64,000 nucleotides of DNA from Robinsoniella peoriensis (GCF_042680125.1 NZ_JBHTNY010000040.1); one strand, 5' to 3'; positions 33,366-42,432 are shown, numbered from the stretch's first letter. Made by a program: numbers and translations. Notes: generated by a model from the sequence alone, not told the origin.

Positions 33366-34376
33366 ATGAGAGAAAAAACATTTGCAGTATTGATCGATTC
33401 AGACAATATTTCTTCAAAATATATATCTTGTATTCTGAATGAAATGACCAAGTACGGAGTCATCACATACAAGAGGATTTATGGAGATTGGACCAGTGCG
33501 CAGACGACGAGATGGAAACAGGCACTCCTTGAGAATTCTATTATGCCAATCCAGCAGTTCAGCAATACCGTAGGGAAAAATGCAACCGATTCCGCATTGA
33601 TTATTGATGCCATGGATATATTGTATACCAATAATGTAGATGGTTTCTGTATCGTTTCCAGCGACAGCGACTTTACACGGTTAGCGGGGAGGCTGCGGGA
33701 ATCCGGCAAAGATGTAATCGGAATGGGAGAGGAAAAGACTCCAAGATCTTTCCGTGCTGCCTGTACGGTATTTACGAATCTGGAGATTTTGCTGGAGCAG
33801 GATGAAGAAACACAGGAAGAAGTCTTTGTTCATAAGAGCCGGTTAAGTGACAGCTCTATCGGCAGCAGAAGCCGCCTGGGAGACAGCCAGCCGGGGATGG
33901 AAGACAGCAGTATTATCAGCAAACGTGTCATTGAGAATGACATCGTATCCATTATAACAGAAAATGATGACAAGGACAGAATGACCGGCCTTGGGGAAAT
34001 CGGAAGCCGGCTGGTGAAGAAATATTCGGATTTTGATGTTCGTAATTATGGATACAGTTCCCTGTCAAAGTTTTTGGAAGAAATGGAAAGCTTTGAACTT
34101 ACCAAGAACAATAATGCCATCATGGTTCGTATGAAAGATAACAATATTAAGAAAGAGCAGCTGTCGGAATATGCCATTAACCTGGTACGAAGCAGCGGCA
34201 GGGAAGGCATGGAACTGGCATTCTTAGGCAATCGGATTCACCGAAAATTTGATAACTTTAAAGTGAAGGATTACGGTTATGCAACTTTTGCAAAATTTGT
34301 ACAGAGTATTGGGCAGTTAGAAATAATTGAAAACAGAACGAAAAATAAAATTGTACATTTAAAGTCGAATGATTAG
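33366..34376 (+). CDS. NYN-domain (LabA/DUF88) nuclease-like protein with two OST-HTH/LOTUS domains
   Basis: 336 residues. The PIN-like NYN domain occupies about 1-140 with acidic active-site residues in VLIDSDNIS (D11, D13), NATDSALIIDAMD and VSSDSDFTRL, the standard positions for metal-dependent RNA cleavage. A Ser-rich linker (148-185) leads to two winged-helix LOTUS/OST-HTH repeats at about 188-262 and 265-335, each with the RNYGYSSLSKFLE or KDYGYATFAKFVQ motif. LOTUS domains bind RNA (G-quadruplex-like in some reports), so this is probably an RNA-targeting nuclease. Target unknown. Confidence 0.88.
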   Translation: MREKTFAVLIDSDNISSKYISCILNEMTKYGVITYKRIYGDWTSAQTTRWKQALLENSIMPIQQFSNTVGKNATDSALIIDAMDILYTNNVDGFCIVSSDSDFTRLAGRLRESGKDVIGMGEEKTPRSFRAACTVFTNLEILLEQDEETQEEVFVHKSRLSDSSIGSRSRLGDSQPGMEDSSIISKRVIENDIVSIITENDDKDRMTGLGEIGSRLVKKYSDFDVRNYGYSSLSKFLEEMESFELTKNNNAIMVRMKDNNIKKEQLSEYAINLVRSSGREGMELAFLGNRIHRKFDNFKVKDYGYATFAKFVQSIGQLEIIENRTKNKIVHLKSND

Positions 34377-34477
34377 AAGTATGAGGTACTAATCAATTGC
34401 TTTAAACAAAGATACAGATACCGGAGATAAGAAATTTATATATAATACATTTACACAAAAGACAGTAAGGAAAATAC

Positions 34478-35296
34478 ATGACAGAAAAGACAATAAAGAT
34501 CATTAAGGACTTTGATATAGCACAGATTGCTGATTCAGGGCAGTGTTTCCGCTTGAACAAAAGGGAAGACGGCAGCTATTCCCTGATAGCCCGGGAGCGG
34601 TATCTGGAGATAGTGCAGCAGGAGGAAGAAATCACTTTTTTCTGTGAAGAGAATGAATTTCGTGAGATCTGGGATTCTTACTTTGATCTTACGACAGATT
34701 ATGGAGCATTTAAGGCACAGATTGAAAGTAAGGATCTGTACATGCAAAACGCTTGTGCATATGGCAGAGGGATCCGCATCCTGCGCCAGGAGCTTTGGGA
34801 AATGGTAATTACTTTTATCATATCCCAGCAAAACAACATTCCGAGGATTAAAAAATGCGTAGAGTCTCTTTGCAGAGCCTATGGAGAAAAAAGAACAAAT
34901 TTCCGGAATGAAACATATTATACGTTCCCCAAACCGGAGGCGCTTGCAGGTCTGGGTGAAGAGGATCTGTGTTCCTGCAGCCTGGGGTACCGGAATAAGT
35001 ATATCAGAAAGACCGCTGATATGGTCGTAAGCGGAGGTTTTGATTTATACCGTCTCTATGATTTAAATTATGAGGATGCCAGAAGAGAACTCTTAAAGTT
35101 ATGCGGAGTTGGAATAAAGGTGGCAGAATGCATATGTCTGTTTGCACTGCATCATATCGATGCATTTCCCATAGATACCCATATTCAGAAGGTATTAGAC
35201 CGTCATTATCCGGAGGGTTTCCCATTTTCAAAGTATCAGGGATTTGCCGGAATTCTGCAGCAGTATGCTTTTTATTATGATGTTGAGGGCTATTGA
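34478..35296 (+). CDS. ogg: 8-oxoguanine DNA glycosylase/AP lyase, OGG1 family
   Basis: 272 residues. The N-terminal domain (about 1-95) includes the GQCFRLNK motif of OGG1-type enzymes. The HhH-GPD core has LWEMVITFIISQQNNIPRI near 106-124, the helix-hairpin-helix CGVGIKVAECIC with the Schiff-base lysine K214, and the catalytic aspartate D233 in PIDTH. It removes 8-oxoG paired with C and nicks the backbone. OGG1 (rather than MutM) is known in Clostridia. Monocistronic by spacing: 101 bases after the NYN gene and 70 before the dehydrogenase. Confidence 0.9.
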   Translation: MTEKTIKIIKDFDIAQIADSGQCFRLNKREDGSYSLIARERYLEIVQQEEEITFFCEENEFREIWDSYFDLTTDYGAFKAQIESKDLYMQNACAYGRGIRILRQELWEMVITFIISQQNNIPRIKKCVESLCRAYGEKRTNFRNETYYTFPKPEALAGLGEEDLCSCSLGYRNKYIRKTADMVVSGGFDLYRLYDLNYEDARRELLKLCGVGIKVAECICLFALHHIDAFPIDTHIQKVLDRHYPEGFPFSKYQGFAGILQQYAFYYDVEGY

Positions 35297-35366
35297 TTTC
35301 TGCGGACGGCTGATGTATACTCTATTTGAATTTTTTAATTTTACCAAAGAATAAAGGAGTAATTTC

Positions 35367-36314
35367 ATGAATATTGTAATGTTAGAATCCCTTGCAGTCA
35401 GCGAGGATATATTAAAAAGCTATATAAAACCGCTGGAAGAAGCAGGACATACCTTCCGCGCATATGAAAAGAGCAGTGATGAGGAAGTATTAAAGGAAGA
35501 AAGCAAAGATGCGGATATCCTGATACTGGCAAATATGCCGCTGAGACAGGAAGTAATTCGCAATTGCAGCCATTTAAAATTTATAGATGTGGCATTTACC
35601 GGTGTAGATCATGTAGATCTGGAGGCCGCAAAAGAAATGGGAGCTGCCCTTAGTAACGCTTCCGGATATTCAAATGAATCAGTAGCAGAGCTTACGCTGG
35701 GCATGATACTCTCACTTCTTCGAAATGTTCCTCAGGTGGAAGCACGCTGCAGGGAAGGAAAAACGAAGGATGGTCTTGTTGGTTTTGAATTAAAAGGAAA
35801 AACTGTGGGAATCATAGGTACAGGAGCAATCGGAATGCGTACCGCACAGCTTTGCAGTGCATTCGGCTGTAAAGTCATTGCCTATAATGGATTTTCAAAG
35901 AAGGAGAACAGTGAACTGATCACTTATATGCCGTTAAAAGACTTGTTGGAAGAAGCAGATATTGTAGCACTCCACTGCCCGTTAACGGAACAGTCCCGCC
36001 ATCTGATCAACCAGGAGACCATTGGATATATGAAAAAATCTGCGATCCTGATAAATGCTGCAAGAGGACCCGTAGTGGATTCAGATGCTCTGGCAAAGGC
36101 ACTGAATGAAGGACGCATTGCAGGAGCAGGCATCGATGTATTCGAAGTGGAACCTCCGCTTAATACCGATCATCCGCTGCTTCATGCGAAAAATACCATT
36201 GTAACTCCCCATGTGGCATTTGCTACAAAAGAATCTATGGAAATCAGAGCTGAAATTGTGTTCCGAAATATCGACCAGTGGTTAAAGGGCGAGCAGATCA
36301 ATAAAATATTGTAA
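35367..36314 (+). CDS. D-2-hydroxyacid dehydrogenase (NAD-dependent)
   Basis: 315 residues. Nucleotide-binding GIIGTGAIG at 148-156; catalytic R233 (NAARGPVVD), E262 (FEVEPPL) and H282 (TPHVAFAT). This is the phosphoglycerate dehydrogenase-like/glycerate (hydroxypyruvate) group without the ACT regulatory domain of SerA. It interconverts a 2-keto acid and D-2-hydroxy acid; substrate not predictable. It is followed 19 bases later by an orphan eutJ, an association with no obvious biochemical reason. AAGGAG site before the ATG. Confidence 0.9.
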   Translation: MNIVMLESLAVSEDILKSYIKPLEEAGHTFRAYEKSSDEEVLKEESKDADILILANMPLRQEVIRNCSHLKFIDVAFTGVDHVDLEAAKEMGAALSNASGYSNESVAELTLGMILSLLRNVPQVEARCREGKTKDGLVGFELKGKTVGIIGTGAIGMRTAQLCSAFGCKVIAYNGFSKKENSELITYMPLKDLLEEADIVALHCPLTEQSRHLINQETIGYMKKSAILINAARGPVVDSDALAKALNEGRIAGAGIDVFEVEPPLNTDHPLLHAKNTIVTPHVAFATKESMEIRAEIVFRNIDQWLKGEQINKIL

Positions 36315-36333
36315 TTACGGGAGAGTTTTTTGA

Positions 36334-37152
36334 ATGAATATAGAAAAAGTAAATGAGTACATGAAAAAGGTCACAGAGGCTGAGACAAAAACTTTCCCCT
36401 ATAAAGGCAAGTTAAAGGTAGGATTGGACCTGGGTACGGCATATATTGTAATTGCTGTATTAGATGAAAATAATCAGCCCGTGGCATGTGAAAAGCAAAG
36501 TGCCAGAGTATTGAGAGACGGTGTTGTGGTAGATTATCTGGGCGCACTTGAGATTGTCAAAAAATTAAAGGCAAAGCTGGAAGAACGTTTGAAATGCGAA
36601 TTGACACAATGTGCGATTGCAATGCCGGCAGGTACGCAAAGCAGTTTAAAGACCCATACTTATGTAGCGGAAGGGGCGGGGTTCGAGGTAATCAATATCC
36701 TGGATGAGCCATCTGCCGCCAACTCAGTCTATGAGATTAAAGATGGAGTAATTGTTGATATCGGAGGTGGTACTACAGGGCTGGCAATCATCAAAAACGG
36801 CAAAGTAGAAGAAATTCAGGACGAGGCAACAGGAGGAACCCATGTGACCCTGGTTCTTTCCGGAAGATATCACATATCTTTTGAAGAAGCCGAGGTAATG
36901 AAACAGGATTACAGCAATCATAAAGAAATATTCCCGGTTGTAAAACCGGTTTTCGAAAAAATGGCATCCATTGTCAACAAATATATCCACGATCAGAAAA
37001 TCAAAGGAATCTATCTGTGCGGAGGAACTTGCTGCCTTACAGGAATAGAGGAGATCTTCGAGAAGAAGACAGGAATTAAAACAATAAAGCCGGAAAATCC
37101 GTTTTTGGTGACACCGGTTGGTATTGCTATGAATTGTGTGTTTATCCAATAA
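36334..37152 (+). CDS. eutJ: EutJ-like Hsp70-fold chaperone (orphan)
   Basis: 272 residues of actin/Hsp70 ATPase fold: phosphate-1 loop LDLGTAYIVIAV near 30-41, phosphate-2 VDIGGGTTGLAI near 140-151, and LCGGTCCLTGIEE near 228-240. Length and the opening EKVNEYMKKVTEAE match ethanolamine-utilization EutJ rather than FtsA or MreB. EutJ normally sits in eut microcompartment operons and is thought to help assemble or reactivate the enzymes. Here no eut, pdu or shell gene is within the window, so its client is unknown. Co-directional with the hydroxyacid dehydrogenase. Confidence 0.85.
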   Translation: MNIEKVNEYMKKVTEAETKTFPYKGKLKVGLDLGTAYIVIAVLDENNQPVACEKQSARVLRDGVVVDYLGALEIVKKLKAKLEERLKCELTQCAIAMPAGTQSSLKTHTYVAEGAGFEVINILDEPSAANSVYEIKDGVIVDIGGGTTGLAIIKNGKVEEIQDEATGGTHVTLVLSGRYHISFEEAEVMKQDYSNHKEIFPVVKPVFEKMASIVNKYIHDQKIKGIYLCGGTCCLTGIEEIFEKKTGIKTIKPENPFLVTPVGIAMNCVFIQ

Positions 37153-37226
37153 CGAACAGCCCGCCACAGCCCAGGGGTTCCAACCTGCTGAGAAAACCAG
37201 CTTTGTATCAACGAATGCTATCTCGG

Positions 37227-37485
37227 AAAGATGGGTGTGGGAAACTGGTATGGGCGGAGGAAGCGTAGAGCAGAGCTGAGTATTTACTTACCTTTCCGAA
37301 GTGTTTTTTGGCGGATAGTATTCGACTGGCTCCCATCGGATACTAAGCGGGCAGTGAGCTGCGAAATGCATCAGGATTTCGGAGCGAATGCCCGCGTGCC
37401 GCCAAAAGGCGCTTCGGAAAGGTTAGAAAATACCAGTTCTGCGGCCAGCTGACGGAGCCCATGCCAGTTTCCCACACCCATCTTT
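37227..37485. repeat. 259-bp near-palindromic element containing structured repeat copy B
   Basis: The outer arms (37227-37255 and 37457-37485) are complementary over 29 bases with one G-U. The inner arms (37290-37314 and 37399-37423) pair over 25 bases if four G-U pairs are allowed, with no mismatch. Middle arms (about 37256-37289 and 37424-37456) are partly complementary. At the tip lies the 79-base two-hairpin core (37317-37395), about 89% identical to copy A at 9446. Core hairpin 1: AGTATTCGA with TCGGATACT; core hairpin 2: GCGGGCA with TGCCCGC around a stem capped by GCATCAGG. The element starts 75 bases after eutJ. The remaining gap to 37733 (AT-rich) shows nothing further. Confidence 0.78.
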
Positions 37486-37732
37486 CTGTACACTACCTAC
37501 ATCTACAAAGCGTCCCTTTCTCAGCGAAACCCAAATTTAAAATAAAATTATTCGCTGAAGTATTAAAAAATCTATTCATCTAATTTATGAAATCTTCAAA
37601 CCCAGATCAATTGTAAATTATCATAACTCTATCCGTAACAGAAATCGTTAATCTAAAACATATATTTTCCGAAAAATGAATTCCAATCCAAAAACAACAG
37701 ACGTCTCTCTCCCTCCATTTTCAAAAGAGGTA

Positions 37733-37787
37733 TTGACTCCCGTCACATATAGCGATATAGTTAGTATACTAATAGTTAGTTGACTAA
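37733..37787 (+). promoter_or_regulatory. Promoter and MarR-type operators of the ABC exporter operon
   Basis: TTGACT (37733-37738), 17 bases, TATAGT (37756-37761). Two 12-base boxes follow at the start site: TTAGTATACTAA (37761-37772, perfect palindrome) and TTAGTTGACTAA (37776-37787, one mismatch pair), 15 bases apart. They are probable binding sites of the MarR protein encoded next. Confidence 0.78.
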
Positions 37788-37805
37788 TGATAGGAGGTTT
37801 TACAA

Positions 37806-38240
37806 ATGAATATAAATATTAAAAAAGATTCCCTCCACCTGCTTATCTCAAGGACATTTCATGCCCAGAGAAATATGATCCGCCCCAAACTTCTGGAAGC
37901 GGGACTTTGTGTGGGGCAGCCTAAGGTTCTGCATTATCTCTATGATCATGGAGCATGTATGCAGAAGGAACTGGCTTCGTTTTGCAATGTGGAGCCGGCT
38001 ACCATGTCGAAGATGCTGGATACGATGGAAAAGAACGGATTGATAAAACGAATGGATGTAGCGGGAAACCGCCGGGCATTTCACATTGTACTGACGGATG
38101 CAGGGCTTGTTTCCCTTGGAGAGTGGGAAAAAATCTGTGAAGAGGCAGATGAAAAAAGCCTGCAGGGATTTACAGAAGAAGAACGGGAGCAGTATCGGAA
38201 TTTTTTAAACCGGATGTATGAAAATATAAACGGCAAATAG
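37806..38240 (+). CDS. MarR-family transcriptional regulator
   Basis: 144 residues. Winged helix-turn-helix at about 30-105: LCVGQPKVLHYLYDHG, MQKELASFCNVEPATMSKML and the wing GLIKRMDVAGNRRAFHI, followed by the dimerisation helices. GGAGG site precedes the ATG. It is the first gene of a three-gene operon with a heterodimeric ABC exporter, the classic arrangement for a drug-sensing repressor of its own efflux pump. The promoter holds two palindromic boxes consistent with autoregulation. Confidence 0.92.
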   Translation: MNINIKKDSLHLLISRTFHAQRNMIRPKLLEAGLCVGQPKVLHYLYDHGACMQKELASFCNVEPATMSKMLDTMEKNGLIKRMDVAGNRRAFHIVLTDAGLVSLGEWEKICEEADEKSLQGFTEEEREQYRNFLNRMYENINGK

Positions 38241-38258
38241 CGGGAAGGAGAATGTGCA

Positions 38259-39986
38259 ATGATTCAGAAATTCATGAGATATTTTCATAATTATAAAAAA
38301 TATCTTTACATCAGCTGCATTTGTGTAGTGCTGGAAACCATGTTTGAATTAATTATTCCCATGATTATGGCAGATATCATTGACGTAGGCGTGGTGAATA
38401 AAGATGTTCCGTATATCTTTCTGAAAGGTTCTCTGATGGCATTGTGTGCTCTTTTATCACTGTTTCTGGGAATCTTATATGCCCGTTTTGCGGCACTGGC
38501 GGGACAGGGATTTGGGGCAGAGCTTCGGGGGGAAGAATTTCGCCGGCTTTCGGAGTTTTCCTTTGGGAATATGGACCGGTTTTCTACTTCCTCACTGATC
38601 ACCAGGCTTACCAGTGATGTAGCTGTTCTGCAAAATGCCATCAGCGGAGGGATACGGCCGGCTGTTCGGGCACCTGTCATGCTGGTGATGGCAATCACGA
38701 TGTCATTTGTGATTAATGCCAGGCTGGCACTTGTCTTTGTAGCAGCAGTACCGATTTTGGCTGTTGCACTTATTTGCATTATAAGGAAACTGCGTCCCAT
38801 GTATGGAAAAATGCAAAAAGCTGTTGATATGGTGAACCGGGTGACCCAGGAAAACCTTATCGCAATCCGGGTTGTGAAATCCTTTGTCCGGGGAAATTAT
38901 GAAAAGGAAAAGTTTAAAGAAGTAAATGATAATCTACAGTTTACCAGCGAAAAAGCTTTTCATACGGCAGTGCTTAATATGCCATGTTTTCAGTTTGTGA
39001 TGTATTTTACCATTGTGGCTATTCTGTGGTTTGGCGGCAATCTGATATTTGTGGGCAGTATGAAGGTTGGGGAACTGACCGGTTTCTTAAGTTATGTACT
39101 GCAGATATTGAATTCCCTGATGATGCTTTCCAATGTATTTATGATGCTTACCAGAAGTGTTGCGAGTGCAGGACGTATCCAGGAAGTCATGGAAGAACAA
39201 AGCGAAATCAAAGATGACATGGCAAAAGATATAGAAGTAGGATGTGGGAGCATCGATTTTGAACATGTCAATTTCAAATACAAAGAGGAAGCAGAAGAAT
39301 ATGTACTCAGCGATATTACATTTCACATCGAAGCAGGGCAGACCATTGGTATCATAGGCGGCACAGGATCTGCCAAGACATCTCTGGTGCAGTTGATTCC
39401 GCGGCTGTACGATGTGACGGAAGGAACCGTTAAGATTGACGGTATCGATGTAAAAGAGTATCCGATGAAGCATTTGAGAGAAGCAATCGGTATGGTATTA
39501 CAGAGAAATACATTATTTTCGGGAACGATCCGGGAAAATCTGCTCTGGGGAAATGAAAAGGCGGATGACAGTGAAATTAACCGGGCATGTCATATTGCAT
39601 GTGCTGACGAATTTCTGAAAAAGATTCCCCAGGGTCTGGATTTTGATCTGGGTCAGGGGGGTGTCAATGTATCCGGTGGACAGAAGCAGCGTCTCTGCAT
39701 TGCCAGGGCATTGTTAAAACGTCCTAAAATACTGATCCTGGATGATTCTACAAGTGCGGTGGATACCGCAACGGAAAAGAAGATCCGGGACGGACTGGAA
39801 CAGTACATGGGAGGTACCACAAAGATAATAATCGCCCAGAGAATCAGTTCTGTCAAAAATGCAGACCAGATTATTGTATTGGATGACGGGCGTATCAATG
39901 CGATAGGAACCCATGAGACGTTAGTGGAGACAAATCCCATTTATCAGGAAGTATATACTTCGGGACAGGAAGGAGCTGATAAATAA
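38259..39986 (+). CDS. ABC exporter half-transporter 1 (degenerate-site subunit)
   Basis: 575 residues: six-helix exporter membrane domain (about 1-310) plus nucleotide-binding domain. The Walker A reads GGTGSAKTS, signature VSGGQKQRL, and Walker B ends ILILDDSTS, with Asp where the catalytic Glu normally stands. This Glu-to-Asp change marks the subunit that contributes the non-hydrolysing site in heterodimeric exporters such as TM287/288 or BmrCD. Its 3' end overlaps the partner gene by one base. Exports drugs or lipids; the substrate is unknown. Confidence 0.92.
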   Translation: MIQKFMRYFHNYKKYLYISCICVVLETMFELIIPMIMADIIDVGVVNKDVPYIFLKGSLMALCALLSLFLGILYARFAALAGQGFGAELRGEEFRRLSEFSFGNMDRFSTSSLITRLTSDVAVLQNAISGGIRPAVRAPVMLVMAITMSFVINARLALVFVAAVPILAVALICIIRKLRPMYGKMQKAVDMVNRVTQENLIAIRVVKSFVRGNYEKEKFKEVNDNLQFTSEKAFHTAVLNMPCFQFVMYFTIVAILWFGGNLIFVGSMKVGELTGFLSYVLQILNSLMMLSNVFMMLTRSVASAGRIQEVMEEQSEIKDDMAKDIEVGCGSIDFEHVNFKYKEEAEEYVLSDITFHIEAGQTIGIIGGTGSAKTSLVQLIPRLYDVTEGTVKIDGIDVKEYPMKHLREAIGMVLQRNTLFSGTIRENLLWGNEKADDSEINRACHIACADEFLKKIPQGLDFDLGQGGVNVSGGQKQRLCIARALLKRPKILILDDSTSAVDTATEKKIRDGLEQYMGGTTKIIIAQRISSVKNADQIIVLDDGRINAIGTHETLVETNPIYQEVYTSGQEGADK

Positions 39987-41845
39987 TGGCAAAAGTAATA
40001 GGATATAAGAAGCCCAGAAACATCAAGAAAACCTTAAAAACTATGCTGCGATATTTTAAACGCCATATCTTTGCGCTATGCCTGGTGACGGTAATGGTTG
40101 TAATATCAGCGGGAGCCAATATTTACGGCACTTATCTTTTAAAGCCTATTGTAAACGATTATATCGTTCCCGGAGATATACCCGGGCTGATTAAAATGCT
40201 GCTCTTTATGGGAACCATGTATCTGACCGGAGTTTTATGTACCTTTGGTTATACCCAGTTGATGGTGAGAACGGCACAGGCAATGGTAAAGGAAATCCGA
40301 AGTGATCTGTTTAGTAAGACCCAGAATCTGCCGCTGTCTTACTTTGATGCAAAGACCCACGGCGAGTTAATGTCACGGTTTACCAATGACATGGATACGG
40401 TACAGGAAGGGTTGAACAATAGTTTCACCATGGTAATACAAAGCTTTATTGTCACCGTGGGAACAATTGTAATGATTGTGGTTTTAAATGCCAGGCTGAG
40501 TCTCGTTGTTTTTGTATCTTTTATCTGTATGTTTGCATTCATCCGTTACAGCAGCAAAAAAAGCCAGAAGTATTTCGCACAGCAGCAAAAATATCTGGGA
40601 AGCCTGAATGGGTTTGTAGAAGAAATGGTGGAAGGCGCTAAAGTGGTCAAGGTGTTCAACCATGAAGAAGAAAATATCCGGGAATTTGAGAGGAGAAATG
40701 AAAAACTCCGGGCATCTGCAACAGAAGCGCTGACTCATGGGGGACGAATGGTGCCGGTAATTGTCAGCATTTCTTATCTGAATTATGCGATTTCAGCGTG
40801 CATTGGCGGTTTGTTTGCAATCAGCGGGCTGATGGATCTTGGCAGCTTATCCAGTTATCTGGTATATGTACGGCAGACAGCAATGCCGATTAATCAATTT
40901 ACTCAGCAGATGAATTTTATACTGGCGGCAGTCGCAGGTGCGGAGCGGATATTTGAAGTTATTGAAGAAGCAGAAGAGGCAGATGCTGGAAAGACTACAC
41001 TGACGCCGGTGGTTGCAGGCGCAGATGGAAGCCTGGTGCCATGCAGGGAGCGGGATCATCACTGGGCATGGAGTTGTCCTGACAAAGATGGAAAAGAAGT
41101 TCTGGTTCCCATGAGAGGAGATGTACGTTTTCATGATGTATCCTTCTCTTATGAAGAAAATCATGAAATTCTGCACAAATTAAATCTCTATGCCAAGCCA
41201 GGGCAGAAGATCGCTTTTGTGGGTTCAACAGGAGCCGGAAAGACTACCATTACAAATCTGATCAACCGTTTTTATGAAATTAATCAAGGCGTAATCACCT
41301 ATGATGGAATTGATATAAAGCAGATCAAAAAGGATGACCTGCGCCATTCATTATCAATGGTTTTACAGGATACCCATCTTTTTACCGGAACAATTGAAGA
41401 AAATATCCGGTATGGAAAACTGGATGCGGATCATGAAGAGGTGGTTGCGGCAGCAAAGCTTGCCAATGCCCATTCCTTTATCCGGAGGCTGCCAAATGGA
41501 TATCAGACCATGCTGCACAGTGACGGAACCAATCTTTCCCAGGGACAGCGCCAGTTATTGTCCATTGCCCGTGCGGCAATTGCTGATCCCCTGGTACTGA
41601 TACTGGATGAGGCAACCAGTTCCATCGATACCCGTACAGAAAAGCTGATCGAAAAAGGCATGGATAAACTGATGCAGGGAAGAACTGTATTCGTCATAGC
41701 TCACCGTCTGTCCACCGTTCGAAATGCCAATGCCATTATGGTTTTGGAAAATGGCTGTATTATTGAGCGTGGAAGCCATGAGGAATTATTGGAACAAGAA
41801 GGTAAATATTATCAGCTTTATAATGGTATGTTCGAATTGTCATAG
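39986..41845 (+). CDS. ABC exporter half-transporter 2 (catalytic-site subunit)
   Basis: 619 residues. Membrane domain to about 330, then an inserted segment of roughly 50 residues (about 330-380: includes PCRERDHHWAWSCPDKDG) before the nucleotide-binding domain, which is common in this subgroup. Walker A GSTGAGKTT, Walker B LILDEATS with the catalytic Glu, but the signature reads LSQGQRQLL (Gln for Gly), again the asymmetric heterodimer pattern. Partner of the preceding gene (stop and start overlap). The complex probably pumps amphiphilic compounds out of the cell under MarR control. Confidence 0.92.
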   Translation: MAKVIGYKKPRNIKKTLKTMLRYFKRHIFALCLVTVMVVISAGANIYGTYLLKPIVNDYIVPGDIPGLIKMLLFMGTMYLTGVLCTFGYTQLMVRTAQAMVKEIRSDLFSKTQNLPLSYFDAKTHGELMSRFTNDMDTVQEGLNNSFTMVIQSFIVTVGTIVMIVVLNARLSLVVFVSFICMFAFIRYSSKKSQKYFAQQQKYLGSLNGFVEEMVEGAKVVKVFNHEEENIREFERRNEKLRASATEALTHGGRMVPVIVSISYLNYAISACIGGLFAISGLMDLGSLSSYLVYVRQTAMPINQFTQQMNFILAAVAGAERIFEVIEEAEEADAGKTTLTPVVAGADGSLVPCRERDHHWAWSCPDKDGKEVLVPMRGDVRFHDVSFSYEENHEILHKLNLYAKPGQKIAFVGSTGAGKTTITNLINRFYEINQGVITYDGIDIKQIKKDDLRHSLSMVLQDTHLFTGTIEENIRYGKLDADHEEVVAAAKLANAHSFIRRLPNGYQTMLHSDGTNLSQGQRQLLSIARAAIADPLVLILDEATSSIDTRTEKLIEKGMDKLMQGRTVFVIAHRLSTVRNANAIMVLENGCIIERGSHEELLEQEGKYYQLYNGMFELS

Positions 41846-42003
41846 GGACAACAAAATATTTTTGATAAAGCCTGGATGCCACGTAAACCACGGATTAATA
41901 AAGGATATCTGGCGAGATATGCAAGAAGTGTAACTTCCGGGAGTACAGGCGCTGTACTGGAATAAACAGGCATTTTAAAAACCTGCTCTGAGCCCAAATA
42001 TCA

Positions 42004-42032
42004 TTGACTATTCAGGTTTACACCTTTATAAT
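42004..42032 (+). promoter_or_regulatory. Promoter of the HPt/c-di-GMP enzyme operon
   Basis: TTGACT (42004-42009), 17 bases, TATAAT (42027-42032). No c-di-GMP riboswitch-like motif was seen in the 218-base gap before it. Confidence 0.7.
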
Positions 42033-42063
42033 AGATATAAAGTGAACAGGATAGGAGAAGGTT

Positions 42064-42417
42064 ATGGAAATAAAAAACGTATATGAGGAATTAGGGCAGG
42101 AAAATTATTCCGCCGTTAAAGATCGTTTTTGTGGCAATGAAAAATTGTTAGAGAAATTTGTGAAAAAATTTCTTCTGGATCCTACGTATGAAAAACTGGA
42201 AGAGTCTGTCAGCGCAGGAGACCGGCAGGGTATAGAGATAAATGCCCACACATTAAAGGGGGTTGCCGGTAATCTGGGATTTTGCAGCCTGCAGTCAGAA
42301 TGTGCGGAACTGGTTGGCTGTATCAGATTAGATAATAATGAGCAGATTCCGGAGTTATTTGAGCGTGTAAAAAGCACCTATACGAATATCATACAAGTAA
42401 TCAAAAAACTGGATTAG
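42064..42417 (+). CDS. Histidine phosphotransfer (HPt) protein
   Basis: 117 residues forming a four-helix bundle. The phospho-histidine is H62 in NAHTLKGVAGNLG, the standard HPt motif. HPt proteins relay phosphoryl groups between hybrid kinases and receivers. Its immediate downstream neighbour (15 bases away) begins with a receiver domain, so the pair probably forms a relay step; the hybrid kinase is not in the window. GGAGAAGG site before the ATG. Confidence 0.9.
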   Translation: MEIKNVYEELGQENYSAVKDRFCGNEKLLEKFVKKFLLDPTYEKLEESVSAGDRQGIEINAHTLKGVAGNLGFCSLQSECAELVGCIRLDNNEQIPELFERVKSTYTNIIQVIKKLD

Positions 42418-42432
42418 GGCAGAGGGTGGACT

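Noticed and set aside
36724..37167. 147-codon antisense frame within eutJ
   Set aside because: Cysteine- and phenylalanine-rich shadow of a clear Hsp70-fold gene, no ribosome site.
37231..37452. 73-codon frame sharing a peptide with the frame at 9438
   Set aside because: Similarity is explained by the two-hairpin repeat; the frame runs through both arms of a palindrome, and base changes preserve pairing rather than codons.
41846..42003. Possible c-di-GMP riboswitch before the HD-GYP/GGDEF operon
   Set aside because: No GEMM-like conserved sequence was found; a plain promoter at 42004 lies after the region, so it would not be in the leader.
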